Positions 55,767 to 64,000 of a DNA stretch of 64,000 nucleotides are shown here, one piece after another (the stretch's first letter is position 1; every line of letters begins with the position of its first letter). The translations under genes and the position numbers were made by a program. The notes beneath the pieces were generated by a model. That model was not told where the DNA came from and did no database searches. It saw only the letters and a list, made by a program, of their open reading frames with translations. Source of the DNA: Candidatus Gugararchaeum adminiculabundum (GTDB taxonomy: Archaea > Micrarchaeota > Micrarchaeia > Burarchaeales > Gugararchaeaceae); NCBI GenBank assembly GCA_902384795.1, contig CABMDC010000007.1:1-64000 (forward strand), given 5' to 3'.

Positions 55767-57680
55767 ATGACGAAAATACCGAAAGAATCTCTTGATTTGA
55801 TTGAGGAACGAAAGAACACGCTGAAGCGTGTATTGCCGGAAGTCTTCACGGAAGGCAAGCTTGACCTTAACAAGCTCAAGGAAGCGCTTGGCGATGCGGT
55901 TGAAACGAGCGGGGAACGCTATTCCTTTAACTGGGCAGGCAGAATCCAATCCATTCGCACGCGCGACAAGCGCTCAAAGGCGACGCTCATTCCCTCTAAG
56001 AAAGAGTCAGTTGATTTCGACAAGACTAAGAACATTTTTATAGAAGGCGAGAACCTTGAAGTATTGAAAATCCTCCAGAAGGCATACGAAGGGAAAGTCA
56101 ACATGATTTACATTGACCCCCCGTACAATGTGGATGCCGATACTACTTATGAAGATGACTTTTCGGATCCGCTACGTGCTTATCTTAAGTACACTGGACA
56201 GTTAGATGCGAATGGTCGCGTCACATCAACTAATCTTGAAACGAGCGGGCGTTATCATTCGAGATGGTTGACTAAATTATATCCACGACTTACTCTTGCA
56301 CGGAACCTTCTTTGTGAGGATGGCGTTATTTTTGTTTCAATCGATGACCGCGAAGCACACAATCTTCGATTGATAATGAACGAAATATTTGGTGAAGAAA
56401 ATTTTATTGCGGATATTGTTGTAGTCAATAACCTGAAAGGAAGAAATGACCGAAGGTATATTGCCACTGCACATGAACGCGTGTTGCTGTATGTCAAATC
56501 ATTCGAGTTTGAGGAACAAGGTTTAGAAATGTCCGAGGAGAGATTACGGGAATTTGATGAGGAAGATGATATTGGTAAATATCGAACAATAGGTTTAAGA
56601 AAACGAGGTGGAGCAGACACGAGAGAAAAAAGACCCAAGATGTACTTTGCGATTTATGCCGACCCTAAAACGGGGCTAGTGTCGTTAGATAAAAATGCTC
56701 AATATAATGTAGAAATTTTACCAAAAAAGTCAGATGGAACAGAAGGTTGTTGGCGATGGGGACATACTAACATAAAACTCCATCTTAAAGCACTAATTGC
56801 TAGACCAGTAGGAAATAACGGAAAATTTGATGTATTTGAAAAGGATTATTTGGAGACAAATGGAGAGATTCGTAGACTCAAACCAAAATCAATAATGATG
56901 GGTTCCAATTACTCAACAGACGGAGCCACAAAAGCATTCAGGGAAATTTTCCCTGAAGCGAGTGAATTTACTAATCCAAAACCGGTTCCTTTTCTTAGAG
57001 ATATGGTTGCATATTCTACCTTACCGAACGAAGAACACATCATCCTTGATTTTTATGCAGGTTCGGGCACTACTGCACATGCTGTCTTAGAACAAAATGC
57101 TGATGATGGCGGTAATCGTAAATTCATATTAGTGCAGCTACCTGAACCTATGCCTACTGAGGGACGGGCATACAAGGCAGGTTATAAGACGATCGCAGAC
57201 ATCTGCAAGGAGCGACTTCGCCGCGCCGCCAAAAAGCTGAAAGCGGAAGGCAACCAACAGAAGCTTGAGAGCAATGGAAAACTTGACTTGGGTTTCAAAG
57301 TTTTCAAGCTTTCAAAATCAAACTGTTTTGTTTGGGATTCGGATGAAGCGCGGGATCCAAATAAATTGATTAAACACATCGAAGAAAGCGCGAAAAGTGC
57401 GAGCACCGCAGAACCGGAAGCCTTGGCTTTCGAACTAATGTTGCGCGAGGGCTTCAGGCTTGATTCTGAGATTCGGAAAATGAAACAGGGCAAGAATTCA
57501 TTTTTCAAAGTTTCGGACAATGGGCACTCACTCTGGATGTGCTTCGACGAAAAAATAGACGACGATGCAGTAAAGAGTTTGTCGCTAACGAAAGACGACA
57601 AACTTATTGTCTTGGACTCTTCGCTCTCAGATACGCAAAAAGTGAATTTGGCGCGGAAGTTCAGGGTTGAAACCGTTTAA
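55767..57680 (+). CDS. mod: Type III restriction-modification methyltransferase (Mod)
   Basis: 637 residues. Catalytic DPPY (MIYIDPPYNVDADTTYEDDF, residues 117-120) precedes the AdoMet motif near residue 431 (LDFYAGSGTTAHAVLEQ), the beta-class order of N6-adenine methyltransferases. The region between is the target-recognition domain and is visibly AT-richer (about 56200-57170) than both ends, as expected for an exchangeable specificity segment. GGGAG lies ahead of the ATG. It forms the recognition/modification complex with Res, whose gene begins 6 bases downstream. All motifs are intact. Confidence 0.95.
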   Translation: MTKIPKESLDLIEERKNTLKRVLPEVFTEGKLDLNKLKEALGDAVETSGERYSFNWAGRIQSIRTRDKRSKATLIPSKKESVDFDKTKNIFIEGENLEVLKILQKAYEGKVNMIYIDPPYNVDADTTYEDDFSDPLRAYLKYTGQLDANGRVTSTNLETSGRYHSRWLTKLYPRLTLARNLLCEDGVIFVSIDDREAHNLRLIMNEIFGEENFIADIVVVNNLKGRNDRRYIATAHERVLLYVKSFEFEEQGLEMSEERLREFDEEDDIGKYRTIGLRKRGGADTREKRPKMYFAIYADPKTGLVSLDKNAQYNVEILPKKSDGTEGCWRWGHTNIKLHLKALIARPVGNNGKFDVFEKDYLETNGEIRRLKPKSIMMGSNYSTDGATKAFREIFPEASEFTNPKPVPFLRDMVAYSTLPNEEHIILDFYAGSGTTAHAVLEQNADDGGNRKFILVQLPEPMPTEGRAYKAGYKTIADICKERLRRAAKKLKAEGNQQKLESNGKLDLGFKVFKLSKSNCFVWDSDEARDPNKLIKHIEESAKSASTAEPEALAFELMLREGFRLDSEIRKMKQGKNSFFKVSDNGHSLWMCFDEKIDDDAVKSLSLTKDDKLIVLDSSLSDTQKVNLARKFRVETV

Positions 57681-57686
57681 GGTGTA

Positions 57687-60380
57687 ATGATGGGAGTAAA
57701 CATAAGATTCATATCAGATTTAGACTTTCAACTTAAAGCCATTAGTTCTATAGTGAATCTTTTCGATGGCGCACTTGCTGAAATCAAGGAGCAGATCCAT
57801 TTCGGCATCAATTCGAACCCGAAGATAATCTCTTTAGACACCATAAACAAAAACTTGGAGAGGATACAGGCACAAAACAAGCTAAGCGTGACGAAAGTTG
57901 CGAGCCTTGAGGGCGTGGACATTTACGACCGACCGAATTTCAGCGTGGAGATGGAAACTGGGACGGGTAAGACATACATATTTCTGAGAAGCGTTCTAGA
58001 ACTCAACAAGCGCTACGGCTTAAAGAAGTTCGTTGTTGTTGTTCCGTCAGTAGCCATCAGAGAGGGAATTCTCGCTAACCTAAAGCTAACTAAACCCCAC
58101 TTCCAGAAGATTTACGATCGCGTTCCATACAACTTCCGCGTTTTCTCGTCAGACCGCATGACTGATTTAAGCACATTCTGCAGAAGCAATGAACTGGAGA
58201 TACTGGTCATTACGATTCAATCATTCAACAAGGCGGACATCAACACGTTGTATGAGAAAGGCAGAGATGATATTTTGATTGCGGATAGTGGCATGGACAT
58301 GCTCGCGCAGACTAGTCCGGTGCTGATTCTCGACGAGCCACACAAGATGGGTTCTGAACTGTCGGCAAGCGCCATCAACAATCTGAATCCGCTTTTCGTT
58401 TTGAGATACTCAGCGACGCACCGTGATCTAGACAAGACAAATCTCGTTTATTCGCTTGGTCCTGCGGAGGCGCACGATTTGGGACTCGTCAAGAAAATTG
58501 ATGTGATAGGTGCTACAGTGAAACATGAGTCAAGTCTGCCATTCATCAAACTAGTTGGCGTAGTTCTCAAACCGAAAATCAAGGCAAAGGTCGTGTTGAA
58601 GATAAAAACCGAAAAGGGAGTCACTGAAAAGGCGGTTATGTTATCAAAAGGCGATAGTCTACGCGAGAAAAGCAAGAACCCAGCATACGAAAATGTTATT
58701 GTAACGAATATCAGCGGAGCGGAAGACAACACGTACTTAGAACTGACCGGAGGAGTGAGAGTAAAGCTGAACGGATCTCAGGGTGACACCTATTTACTGG
58801 TAGCCAAAGAACAGATAGAGGAAACTATCAAAGTGCATTTTGAAAAACAGGAGAAACTGGGGAAACAGGGCATAAAGGTTTTGTCTCTGTTCTTCATTGA
58901 TGAGGTAAGTGACTACCAAGAGCTAGACCAATCGAAGGAAGGCGGCTTTGAGGAGATAGCAAGAATAGAACCTGAGAAATACCTTTTTGTTCGCAGAACT
59001 TTCGACGAGGTTTTCGAGAGGCTAAAGAAGGAGCATCCAGACTGGAAAAACAAGAATGCAGAGGAGGTTCGCGGTGCTTATTTCTCGGCGCGCAAGACGT
59101 TTAAGAGCATCTCGCAAGACAAGGAAAAAATTGATGAAATTCTCAGCGACAAGGAGAAATTACTGTCTTTTGAATCACCAACCGCGTTCGTGTTCACGCA
59201 TTCTGCTCTAGGTGAAGGATGGGACAATCCAAATGTGTTCAACATCTGCACGCTCCGAATCACCCACTCCGAGATAACGAAACGACAGACCATAGGTCGT
59301 GGCCTGAGAATCCCAGTTACTCAACAGGGAACGAGGTTTGAAAACACTTCGGAGAATATCCTTACGGTTATAGCGAACGAAAGCTACGAGGATTTTGCCA
59401 AGACGCTACAGACTGACTACCAAGAAGATGGCATAATGCACACTCCACCGATTGAAAACCGCCGCGACAAGATAACTGCCAAGCTAAAAACCGCCGTTTT
59501 CAAGGGAGAGTTTAAGGAGATTTGGGACAAGCTAAAGTTGAAAACTGAATTCAGTTCTGAAATTCGCACTGAAGATTTAGTTAACGAGTGCAAGAAAGCT
59601 CTTGCTGAAAATCTTATCGTAAGAAAACCGATCATAGATGTAAGGCGCGCAAAAATTGAGTTCACGCAAAAAGGAATAGAAACAATCGAAAAGGAAAGCG
59701 AACCGATAAAAGACATTGAGGTGGCCTACTCCATTCCGGACATCGTCACGCGCATATCGAATGAAACCGGCTTGACGAGAAAAACAATAGCACGCGTACT
59801 GGTTGAGTCTGGGAAGCTGAGGGATATCTTCAACAACCCAGAGGAATTCGTTTCCAAAGCTGCCACTATCATCAAGGAGAAAAAAATCAAGATGGAGATT
59901 AAGACTGCTACTTACCATAAGACGAAGGAAGCTTATCTAGATAGTATTTTCGGCGCGGAAGTTTCGTCATACAAAACAAACGTGGTGGAGTCCGAGCGTT
60001 CGGTTTATGATAAAGTATTGTGCGACAACCCCTCGGAGCGCACTTTCGCGCAGGACATGACGAAGGACGAGCAGGTGAATGTTTTCTGCAAGCTTCCGCA
60101 GAATTATTACATACAAACACCCACCGGTCCGTATAGGCCGGATTGGGCAGTTATATTCCAGCGCGCACGGGTAGCCGATTCCGGGAGAATTGAGAATAAG
60201 CTTTATTTGGTACGCGAGACGAAGTTTGGATACTCAGACATTCGAGGAATTAGAAAATCGGTTCCGGAGGATGAGCAAGATAAAATAGACTGCGCCGAGA
60301 AACACTTTAAAGAGATAAGCGGAATAGACTTCAAATGGGTTAGTTCTTACGATGATTTTAAAGAAAAACTACCGGCTTAA
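57687..60380 (+). CDS. res: Type III restriction enzyme, Res subunit
   Basis: 897 residues. Superfamily 2 translocase: Walker A METGTGKTY (Lys95), VVVPSVAIREG, DEPH (Asp216), motif III YSATHRD and, in the second RecA domain, AFVFTHSALGEGWDNPNVFN and KRQTIGRGLRIPV. The C-terminal PD-(D/E)xK nuclease is at Asp819 (YRPDWAVIF) with Glu844 and Lys846 (LVRETKFG). Res with Mod cuts DNA carrying two inversely oriented sites, using ATP. GGTG precedes the start (ATG 57687, second Met at 57690). Both genes appear functional, so the host must be methylated at the site. Confidence 0.95.
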   Translation: MMGVNIRFISDLDFQLKAISSIVNLFDGALAEIKEQIHFGINSNPKIISLDTINKNLERIQAQNKLSVTKVASLEGVDIYDRPNFSVEMETGTGKTYIFLRSVLELNKRYGLKKFVVVVPSVAIREGILANLKLTKPHFQKIYDRVPYNFRVFSSDRMTDLSTFCRSNELEILVITIQSFNKADINTLYEKGRDDILIADSGMDMLAQTSPVLILDEPHKMGSELSASAINNLNPLFVLRYSATHRDLDKTNLVYSLGPAEAHDLGLVKKIDVIGATVKHESSLPFIKLVGVVLKPKIKAKVVLKIKTEKGVTEKAVMLSKGDSLREKSKNPAYENVIVTNISGAEDNTYLELTGGVRVKLNGSQGDTYLLVAKEQIEETIKVHFEKQEKLGKQGIKVLSLFFIDEVSDYQELDQSKEGGFEEIARIEPEKYLFVRRTFDEVFERLKKEHPDWKNKNAEEVRGAYFSARKTFKSISQDKEKIDEILSDKEKLLSFESPTAFVFTHSALGEGWDNPNVFNICTLRITHSEITKRQTIGRGLRIPVTQQGTRFENTSENILTVIANESYEDFAKTLQTDYQEDGIMHTPPIENRRDKITAKLKTAVFKGEFKEIWDKLKLKTEFSSEIRTEDLVNECKKALAENLIVRKPIIDVRRAKIEFTQKGIETIEKESEPIKDIEVAYSIPDIVTRISNETGLTRKTIARVLVESGKLRDIFNNPEEFVSKAATIIKEKKIKMEIKTATYHKTKEAYLDSIFGAEVSSYKTNVVESERSVYDKVLCDNPSERTFAQDMTKDEQVNVFCKLPQNYYIQTPTGPYRPDWAVIFQRARVADSGRIENKLYLVRETKFGYSDIRGIRKSVPEDEQDKIDCAEKHFKEISGIDFKWVSSYDDFKEKLPA

Positions 60381-60421
60381 GAATGCTATTAGAATTCTAG
60401 AAGTTAGTGAGAGGCCTAAAT

Positions 60422-60523
60422 TTAGGGTAACCAGCCTTGGCTCTTAGCAAGCAGGTATAGTATGAAAACGAATATCGCCAATAGGAGGATAAATCCAAAA
60501 TTCACATCATTCTTTCTGCCCAT
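60422..60523 (-). CDS. 33-residue single-membrane-helix microprotein
   Basis: Starts MGRKNDVNFGF, then a hydrophobic helix LLLAIFVFILYLL, ending AKSQGWLP. The charge pattern suggests N-terminus inside. GGTGA lies 4 bases before the ATG. It begins 19 bases after the stop of the two-helix protein upstream on the same strand, so the two are probably one transcript. No family recognised. Confidence 0.55.
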   Translation of the reverse strand: MGRKNDVNFGFILLLAIFVFILYLLAKSQGWLP

Positions 60524-60542
60524 AGTTTCACCGTTTTTCTAT

Positions 60543-60740
60543 TTACAAATATTTCGCATCTTCCTTTTTCTTCTCTTTTTTGAGCTGAGTTATCTCATTC
60601 ATGACATAGATCACAGAAAAAAGCCAAAGAAGAGCCAAGACTGCGGAGTATTTTAGTGCTTCTGAAGCGTTAGAGGTTAAAATAATGAAACAAACAGTAA
60701 CAATAGCACAGATTCCTACTACGACCTGCCAAAACTCCAT
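60543..60740 (-). CDS. Small two-helix membrane protein
   Basis: 65 residues: helix 1 FWQVVVGICAIVTVCFIILT, short loop NASEALK, helix 2 YSAVLALLWLFSVIYVM, and a Lys/Glu-rich cytoplasmic tail. ATG 60740 is preferred to the upstream Met at 60785 because AATAAAAATA (60761-60771, minus strand) is a TATA box centred 26 bases before it, making the mRNA leaderless. It is convergent with res and may be immunity- or envelope-related; function unknown. Confidence 0.7.
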   Translation of the reverse strand: MEFWQVVVGICAIVTVCFIILTSNASEALKYSAVLALLWLFSVIYVMNEITQLKKEKKKEDAKYL

Positions 60741-60882
60741 CGCAAGAATATGACAACGGGATATTTTTATTCTTATCGTATGCAATTGTTCCTAAAACTT
60801 GGTTGAAGGCAGTTCGTTTTGCCTATTTTCTTGTACAATTGCCTAGCAAATCATATCCGTTCGCCTTAGTCCAGCCTAACTC

Positions 60883-61740
60883 ATGAAAAACAAAATCGTG
60901 ATTGGGGACGCAAGGAACATGCGCGAACTGGAAGGCGAGTCCATACAGCTCGTCGTTACTTCTCCGCCTTACTTTAACGTGAAGAACTACGGCAAAGTTG
61001 ACGGCAACATCGGCTCGATCAATAACTATTTCGAGTACTTGCGTGCCGTTGAAAGGGTGTTTGAGGAGTGCTTCAGGGTTTTGGAGCCCGGAAGGTTCGC
61101 GTGCGTCAATATTAGCGACATTATTTCCGGGGGAAGAAAGTTTCCGATTCCAGCCCATTACGTCTACTTGCTTGAAAGGATGGGTTTCGACTACCGAGAC
61201 GACATTATTTGGAAGAAACCAAGCGGGGTTGGCGCAGGAGTTTGCGCTGGGGGCGCGGCGAAGCGCTTCGGAGTGTTCATCCAGCACCCTTACCCGATGT
61301 ACTATTTTCCGAACAACATTTACGAGCACGTGCTCATTTTCAGGAAAGGAAAATTCGATTACAAGAGCGTGAGCGATGCGAGAAAGCACAGGGACAAAAT
61401 CGACATAGAAACCGCGAAGCGCTACTGGAACTGTGACATCTGGGAACTGGTTCCCGAAATCAAGAATCAGTACACCGCTGATACGCACCCGGCCATGTTC
61501 CCGGAAAAGCTTCCTGAGAATCTCATCCGGCTGTTCACTTACAGGGGAGAAACGGTTCTCGACCCTTTCCTTGGCAGCGGCACAACGATGAAGGCGGCAT
61601 GGGGGTTAGGTCGCCGCTCGGTAGGCTATGAAATAAACGAGGCTTACTTGCCGCTGATCAAGAGGAAAGTCGGTTTCTCCAACAAATTTTTTGAAGTAAA
61701 AAAACGAGGTGGTTTTGAATGGAAAAATTTAGCAAAATAA
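60883..61740 (+). CDS. Solitary DNA methyltransferase (N4-cytosine/N6-adenine type)
   Basis: 285 residues. Beta-class order: catalytic TSPPYFNVKNYG near residue 29, then DPFLGSGTTMKAAWGLGRRS near 231 for AdoMet binding. The SPPY form is typical of N4-cytosine methyltransferases, though some N6-adenine enzymes have it. A central region (~90-190) would hold target recognition. No partner nuclease is adjacent, and the type III system already has its own Mod, so this may protect the element against other restriction systems or act in regulation. The gene overlaps the next one by 22 bases. Confidence 0.9.
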   Translation: MKNKIVIGDARNMRELEGESIQLVVTSPPYFNVKNYGKVDGNIGSINNYFEYLRAVERVFEECFRVLEPGRFACVNISDIISGGRKFPIPAHYVYLLERMGFDYRDDIIWKKPSGVGAGVCAGGAAKRFGVFIQHPYPMYYFPNNIYEHVLIFRKGKFDYKSVSDARKHRDKIDIETAKRYWNCDIWELVPEIKNQYTADTHPAMFPEKLPENLIRLFTYRGETVLDPFLGSGTTMKAAWGLGRRSVGYEINEAYLPLIKRKVGFSNKFFEVKKRGGFEWKNLAK

Positions 61741-62045
61741 AAACAACGCTAGCGCTCACGGCTTTGAGCGCGTTAGTCGCGGCGCAAACAAGCACTGCGG
61801 GATTGCAGATTCCGCCAGACCAGCCGGTATGCCGCTTGTACGGCTTGATTCAGGTATTCGGCACTGTTGCGGGCGTGATTGTTGCAGCGTATGCCGGGTT
61901 TATTCTGGCGAGTTCGCACGAGATTGAGGGAAGAAACAGCGCCAAAAACCTGATTGCCGGAGCGGTAATGGGATTGGTTATCATTTGGCTGGCTCCGCTC
62001 GTGGTAAAGAGCCTGGTTGGCGCGACGGACGTTTGCGGGTGGTAG
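61719..62045 (+). CDS. VirB2/TrbC-like pilin candidate 1
   Basis: 108 residues: signal-type N terminus (~1-27, ending SALVAAQTSTA), then two membrane helices ~43-64 (GLIQVFGTVAGVIVAAYAGF) and ~78-100 (LIAGAVMGLVIIWLAPLVVK) joined by a short charged loop with R-N. This length and two-helix layout are those of VirB2/TrbC conjugative pilins. Cys38 and Cys106 flank the helices and could form a disulphide. GAGGTGG precedes ATG 61719, inside the methyltransferase gene. The next gene is a shortened paralogue. Confidence 0.65.
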   Translation: MEKFSKIKTTLALTALSALVAAQTSTAGLQIPPDQPVCRLYGLIQVFGTVAGVIVAAYAGFILASSHEIEGRNSAKNLIAGAVMGLVIIWLAPLVVKSLVGATDVCGW

Positions 62046-62047
62046 GC

Positions 62048-62275
62048 ATGACTATAGATTTTAGCGGCATAGCCGCCTCCCTCAAACTCCTGGCCGTGTT
62101 CTTCGGCGTGATAGTGTCGGCTTACGCCGGATTCGTGCTAATCACGAACCAGAACCCGGAAACGCGCAACGAGTGGAAGGAAATCATCGCAGGCGTAGTC
62201 ATCGGCCTGTCAATCCTGTTCATAGCGCCTTTGCTTGCCAGCACTTTGACCGGGGGGTCGTATTGTGGAGGCTGA
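62048..62275 (+). CDS. VirB2/TrbC-like pilin candidate 2
   Basis: 75 residues, paralogous to the preceding protein: GVIVSAYAGFVLITNQNPET, RNEWKEIIAGVVIGLSILFI and APLLAS, ending YCGG where the paralogue ends VCGW. It lacks an obvious cleaved signal; the first helix (SLKLLAVFFGVIVSAYAGFV) may insert directly. ATG 62048 lies 2 bases after the previous stop with GGTGG upstream, and is preferred to the longer frame from 61985, which overlaps and reads as non-pilin sequence. The two subunits may form a heteromeric pore or pilus. Confidence 0.65.
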   Translation: MTIDFSGIAASLKLLAVFFGVIVSAYAGFVLITNQNPETRNEWKEIIAGVVIGLSILFIAPLLASTLTGGSYCGG

Positions 62276-62279
62276 AGCT

Positions 62280-63848
62280 ATGAAAAGGCTGCTATTGTTA
62301 TTGCTGCTTGCTGGTTTTGCTTCAGCCAAGCCAGTCTGCCCTTCCTATCCTTACGGCGACTTTGTTTGGGAGAGCGATTATAAGCCGCCTGGAGCGCCCC
62401 CAGACACGCTCCTGGACGAGTGCCCTAAGACGGGAGTAGACCAAGCCATATGCGCAGCCGCTTCTAACCAAAGCCTGACAATCCAAGAGCGGAAGCAGCT
62501 CGTACTAGATGGTTTGACTGAAAATGCTTCTTTCCCGGATTTTGACGCTGCGAGAAAGTGGAATGAAAAACTCGCTTTTTCCAAGTACGCGCCTGACGGG
62601 GTTCAAACAAAAAGCTCCGTGAACATCCGCGATGCCTGGCTCAAAATCTCCTCAATTGAGCCCTCAGTTTATGCCAAGAACGGGAGCGAGCTGTTAATCA
62701 ATTCCAGCAGCGTGATCCATTCCAGCTACAATTCCACGCTAGTAATCAAGAAAGAAGTTTTTAGCGAAGACTGCAAAACCGAGTACGAAGTTTGCGGATA
62801 CAAGTATTCGCTCCAAGAAAAACTTACTGAAACCAAGGCTTCATCCAATCTGAAAATTGATTCAGAGTACTTCATCCACCACTGGCACGAAGTAGTTGTA
62901 TGTTATGGTACTGACTCAGGAACCGTCTGCTTTACCGTGTGCGAGTATTACAAAAGCGAAGACAAAAAAGACTCGCTAACCCTGAGTGACGAGTCAAACG
63001 TTTCCCTGAAAAGCGAAGACGTTGCCGCTTTTTCTTTCATTGAATCTTTTGAGCACGGCTTGGCTGAAGGCTGGTTGGTATTCGTTTCAACTGAAAACTT
63101 CAATCACGCAATATTCACGCTGGACAATTCCCAAGTCAAGCTTGAGCAGAATTCTTACCAGTTGTCAGCCAACCTTTCTCCGTACAATCCAATAACCCCA
63201 GAAGCACTCGATTCTCCGGTTGATTTCGAGTCTCACGAGCTAAGCGTTTATTCTAGAAACACTTTGAAAGCAAACGGAAGCGCATTATTGGCATACCTGA
63301 AGGAAAATGATTCGGCAGTGCTCGATAGGTTAAACGAACAAGGGTTTGCGATAAAAGATTCCGAGATTTACAGGTATGAAAAAGTCCACTTTCTTGTGCC
63401 AGTAAAAGAGCTGAACTGCTCCCTAGATTTTTATGGGCATTTTTCTTACACGCATGAAGACAATTTTTGCATTTTCACTAACGAAGACCCGGTGCTAAAC
63501 CTGAGCCTGGCTAACCGAACGAATGAAAGCATTACGGTCAACGTCAGTTTTTACGAAAACAATTCAGGAATAGGCTACCCAGACAAACTCATACAGCTCA
63601 AGTACGCCAACCAGACAATCAACGTTACAACCGACGAAAACGGGGAAGCGCTGGCAGTCTTTTCTTACTTCCAATACTCGTCATTAGTTAGCGCGGAATT
63701 TGATACTGATTTCAAAACGAAGAGCGCCAGCGCGAAACTGGTAATTCCGTTTGATCCCTCGCAGTTGTGGGGAGACTTTTTCTCCATTCTCTCGCTCATT
63801 TTGGTTTTCTACTTGCTTTACAAACTTTCAAGGAGGCTGGTGCAATGA
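62280..63848 (+). CDS. Secreted/membrane surface protein
   Basis: 522 residues. Signal peptide MKRLLLLLLLAGFASA, a large Ser/Asn/Glu-rich extracellular part with several Cys (KPVCPSYPYG; DCKTEYEVCGYKYS; VVVCYGTDSGTVCFTVCEYY), late Ig-like strands (TVNVSFYENNSGIGYPDKLI; VTTDENGEALAVFSYFQYSS) and a C-terminal membrane helix (FFSILSLILVFYLLYKLSRR). ATG 62280 with GGAGG 9 bases upstream is preferred to GTG 62265. It belongs to the pilin operon (4-base gap before, ATGA overlap after), so an envelope-spanning role in the element's transfer apparatus is plausible but unproven. Confidence 0.8.
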   Translation: MKRLLLLLLLAGFASAKPVCPSYPYGDFVWESDYKPPGAPPDTLLDECPKTGVDQAICAAASNQSLTIQERKQLVLDGLTENASFPDFDAARKWNEKLAFSKYAPDGVQTKSSVNIRDAWLKISSIEPSVYAKNGSELLINSSSVIHSSYNSTLVIKKEVFSEDCKTEYEVCGYKYSLQEKLTETKASSNLKIDSEYFIHHWHEVVVCYGTDSGTVCFTVCEYYKSEDKKDSLTLSDESNVSLKSEDVAAFSFIESFEHGLAEGWLVFVSTENFNHAIFTLDNSQVKLEQNSYQLSANLSPYNPITPEALDSPVDFESHELSVYSRNTLKANGSALLAYLKENDSAVLDRLNEQGFAIKDSEIYRYEKVHFLVPVKELNCSLDFYGHFSYTHEDNFCIFTNEDPVLNLSLANRTNESITVNVSFYENNSGIGYPDKLIQLKYANQTINVTTDENGEALAVFSYFQYSSLVSAEFDTDFKTKSASAKLVIPFDPSQLWGDFFSILSLILVFYLLYKLSRRLVQ

Positions 63849-64000
63849 AAAAACTGTTTGCTTTATTCGCCGCATTTCTGCTCGTCTCTACCCTAATTTT
63901 CGCAGATAACACCGTGGACATCCAGGTTTCTTCCAGTTCGTGCAACGGCTCTGGAGGCCTGATCGAATCAATCCAGAACATTCCCGCCTGCATCGTTGAG
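63845..64000 (+). CDS. Secreted protein, 3' truncated by window edge
   Basis: The first 52 codons only. KKLFALFAAFLLVSTLIFA is a clear signal peptide with likely cleavage before DNTVDIQV; the mature start has two Cys (SSCNGSGG; PACIVE). ATG overlaps the previous stop (ATGA), so it continues the operon. The family cannot be judged from this much. Confidence 0.8.
   Translation, partial: MKKLFALFAAFLLVSTLIFADNTVDIQVSSSSCNGSGGLIESIQNIPACIVE

Overview
The window is archaeal chromosome. The evidence is an aIF5B-type initiation factor, ribosomal proteins L7Ae, S28e and L24e in one operon, a geranylgeranyl-reductase-family flavoprotein, a SepF-like division protein, an intron-containing tRNA, a box C/D guide RNA, TATA-type promoters with many leaderless starts, and GGTGA/GAGGTG ribosome-binding sites. 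Small lysine/glutamate-rich proteins, giant repeat surface proteins and several toxin-antitoxin pairs would suit a DPANN-type archaeon (for example Micrarchaeota or Diapherotrites), but that placement is inference.

Layout. 1-5.4 kb: an HTH protein, an Lrp/AsnC regulator, three tandem transglutaminase-fold paralogues with altered catalytic triads, and a multi-receiver protein. 5.4-10.2 kb: a large PEP-carboxykinase-like protein, a lone tnpB element and a xylose-isomerase-like protein. 10.2-12.6 kb: a GC-rich palindromic island, then the operon L7Ae-S28e-L24e-NDK-dUTPase. 12.6-14.9 kb: hicBA, two K+ channels and a relBE-like pair. 15-22.6 kb: two proteins of unknown function (one a very acidic coiled coil with HEAT repeats), the flavoprotein, infB, an HD hydrolase and a tRNA-Arg directly abutting it. 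22.6-34.6 kb: ridA, a truncated ridA copy, and two giant beta-helix surface proteins, one broken by two in-frame TAA codons. 34.6-47.9 kb: a membrane-anchored coiled-coil pair, thioredoxin reductase, a 1.9-kb accessory segment between 66-bp direct repeats, a giant secreted protein, a DEDD exonuclease, a zinc protein and an OGG-type glycosylase. 48-53.9 kb: the second tnpB element, sepF, an Hrq1/YprA-type helicase, an unassigned structured RNA with its own promoter, a Cys-rich microprotein and a C/D guide RNA.

From 53.9 kb to the right edge the content looks like an integrated mobile element: a tyrosine recombinase with zinc ribbon, a wHTH regulator with paired palindromic operators, a complete type III restriction-modification system, a second DNA methyltransferase, two tandem VirB2-like pilin candidates, and secreted/membrane proteins with overlapping or nearly touching genes. 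The element runs off the window.

The strongest leads are the structured RNA at 52101-52329, the tnpB 3' ends that are identical over 77 nt (overlapping omega-RNA), the C/D RNA whose guides match the 3' domain of 16S rRNA, the doubly interrupted beta-helix gene, and the restriction-plus-pilin element.
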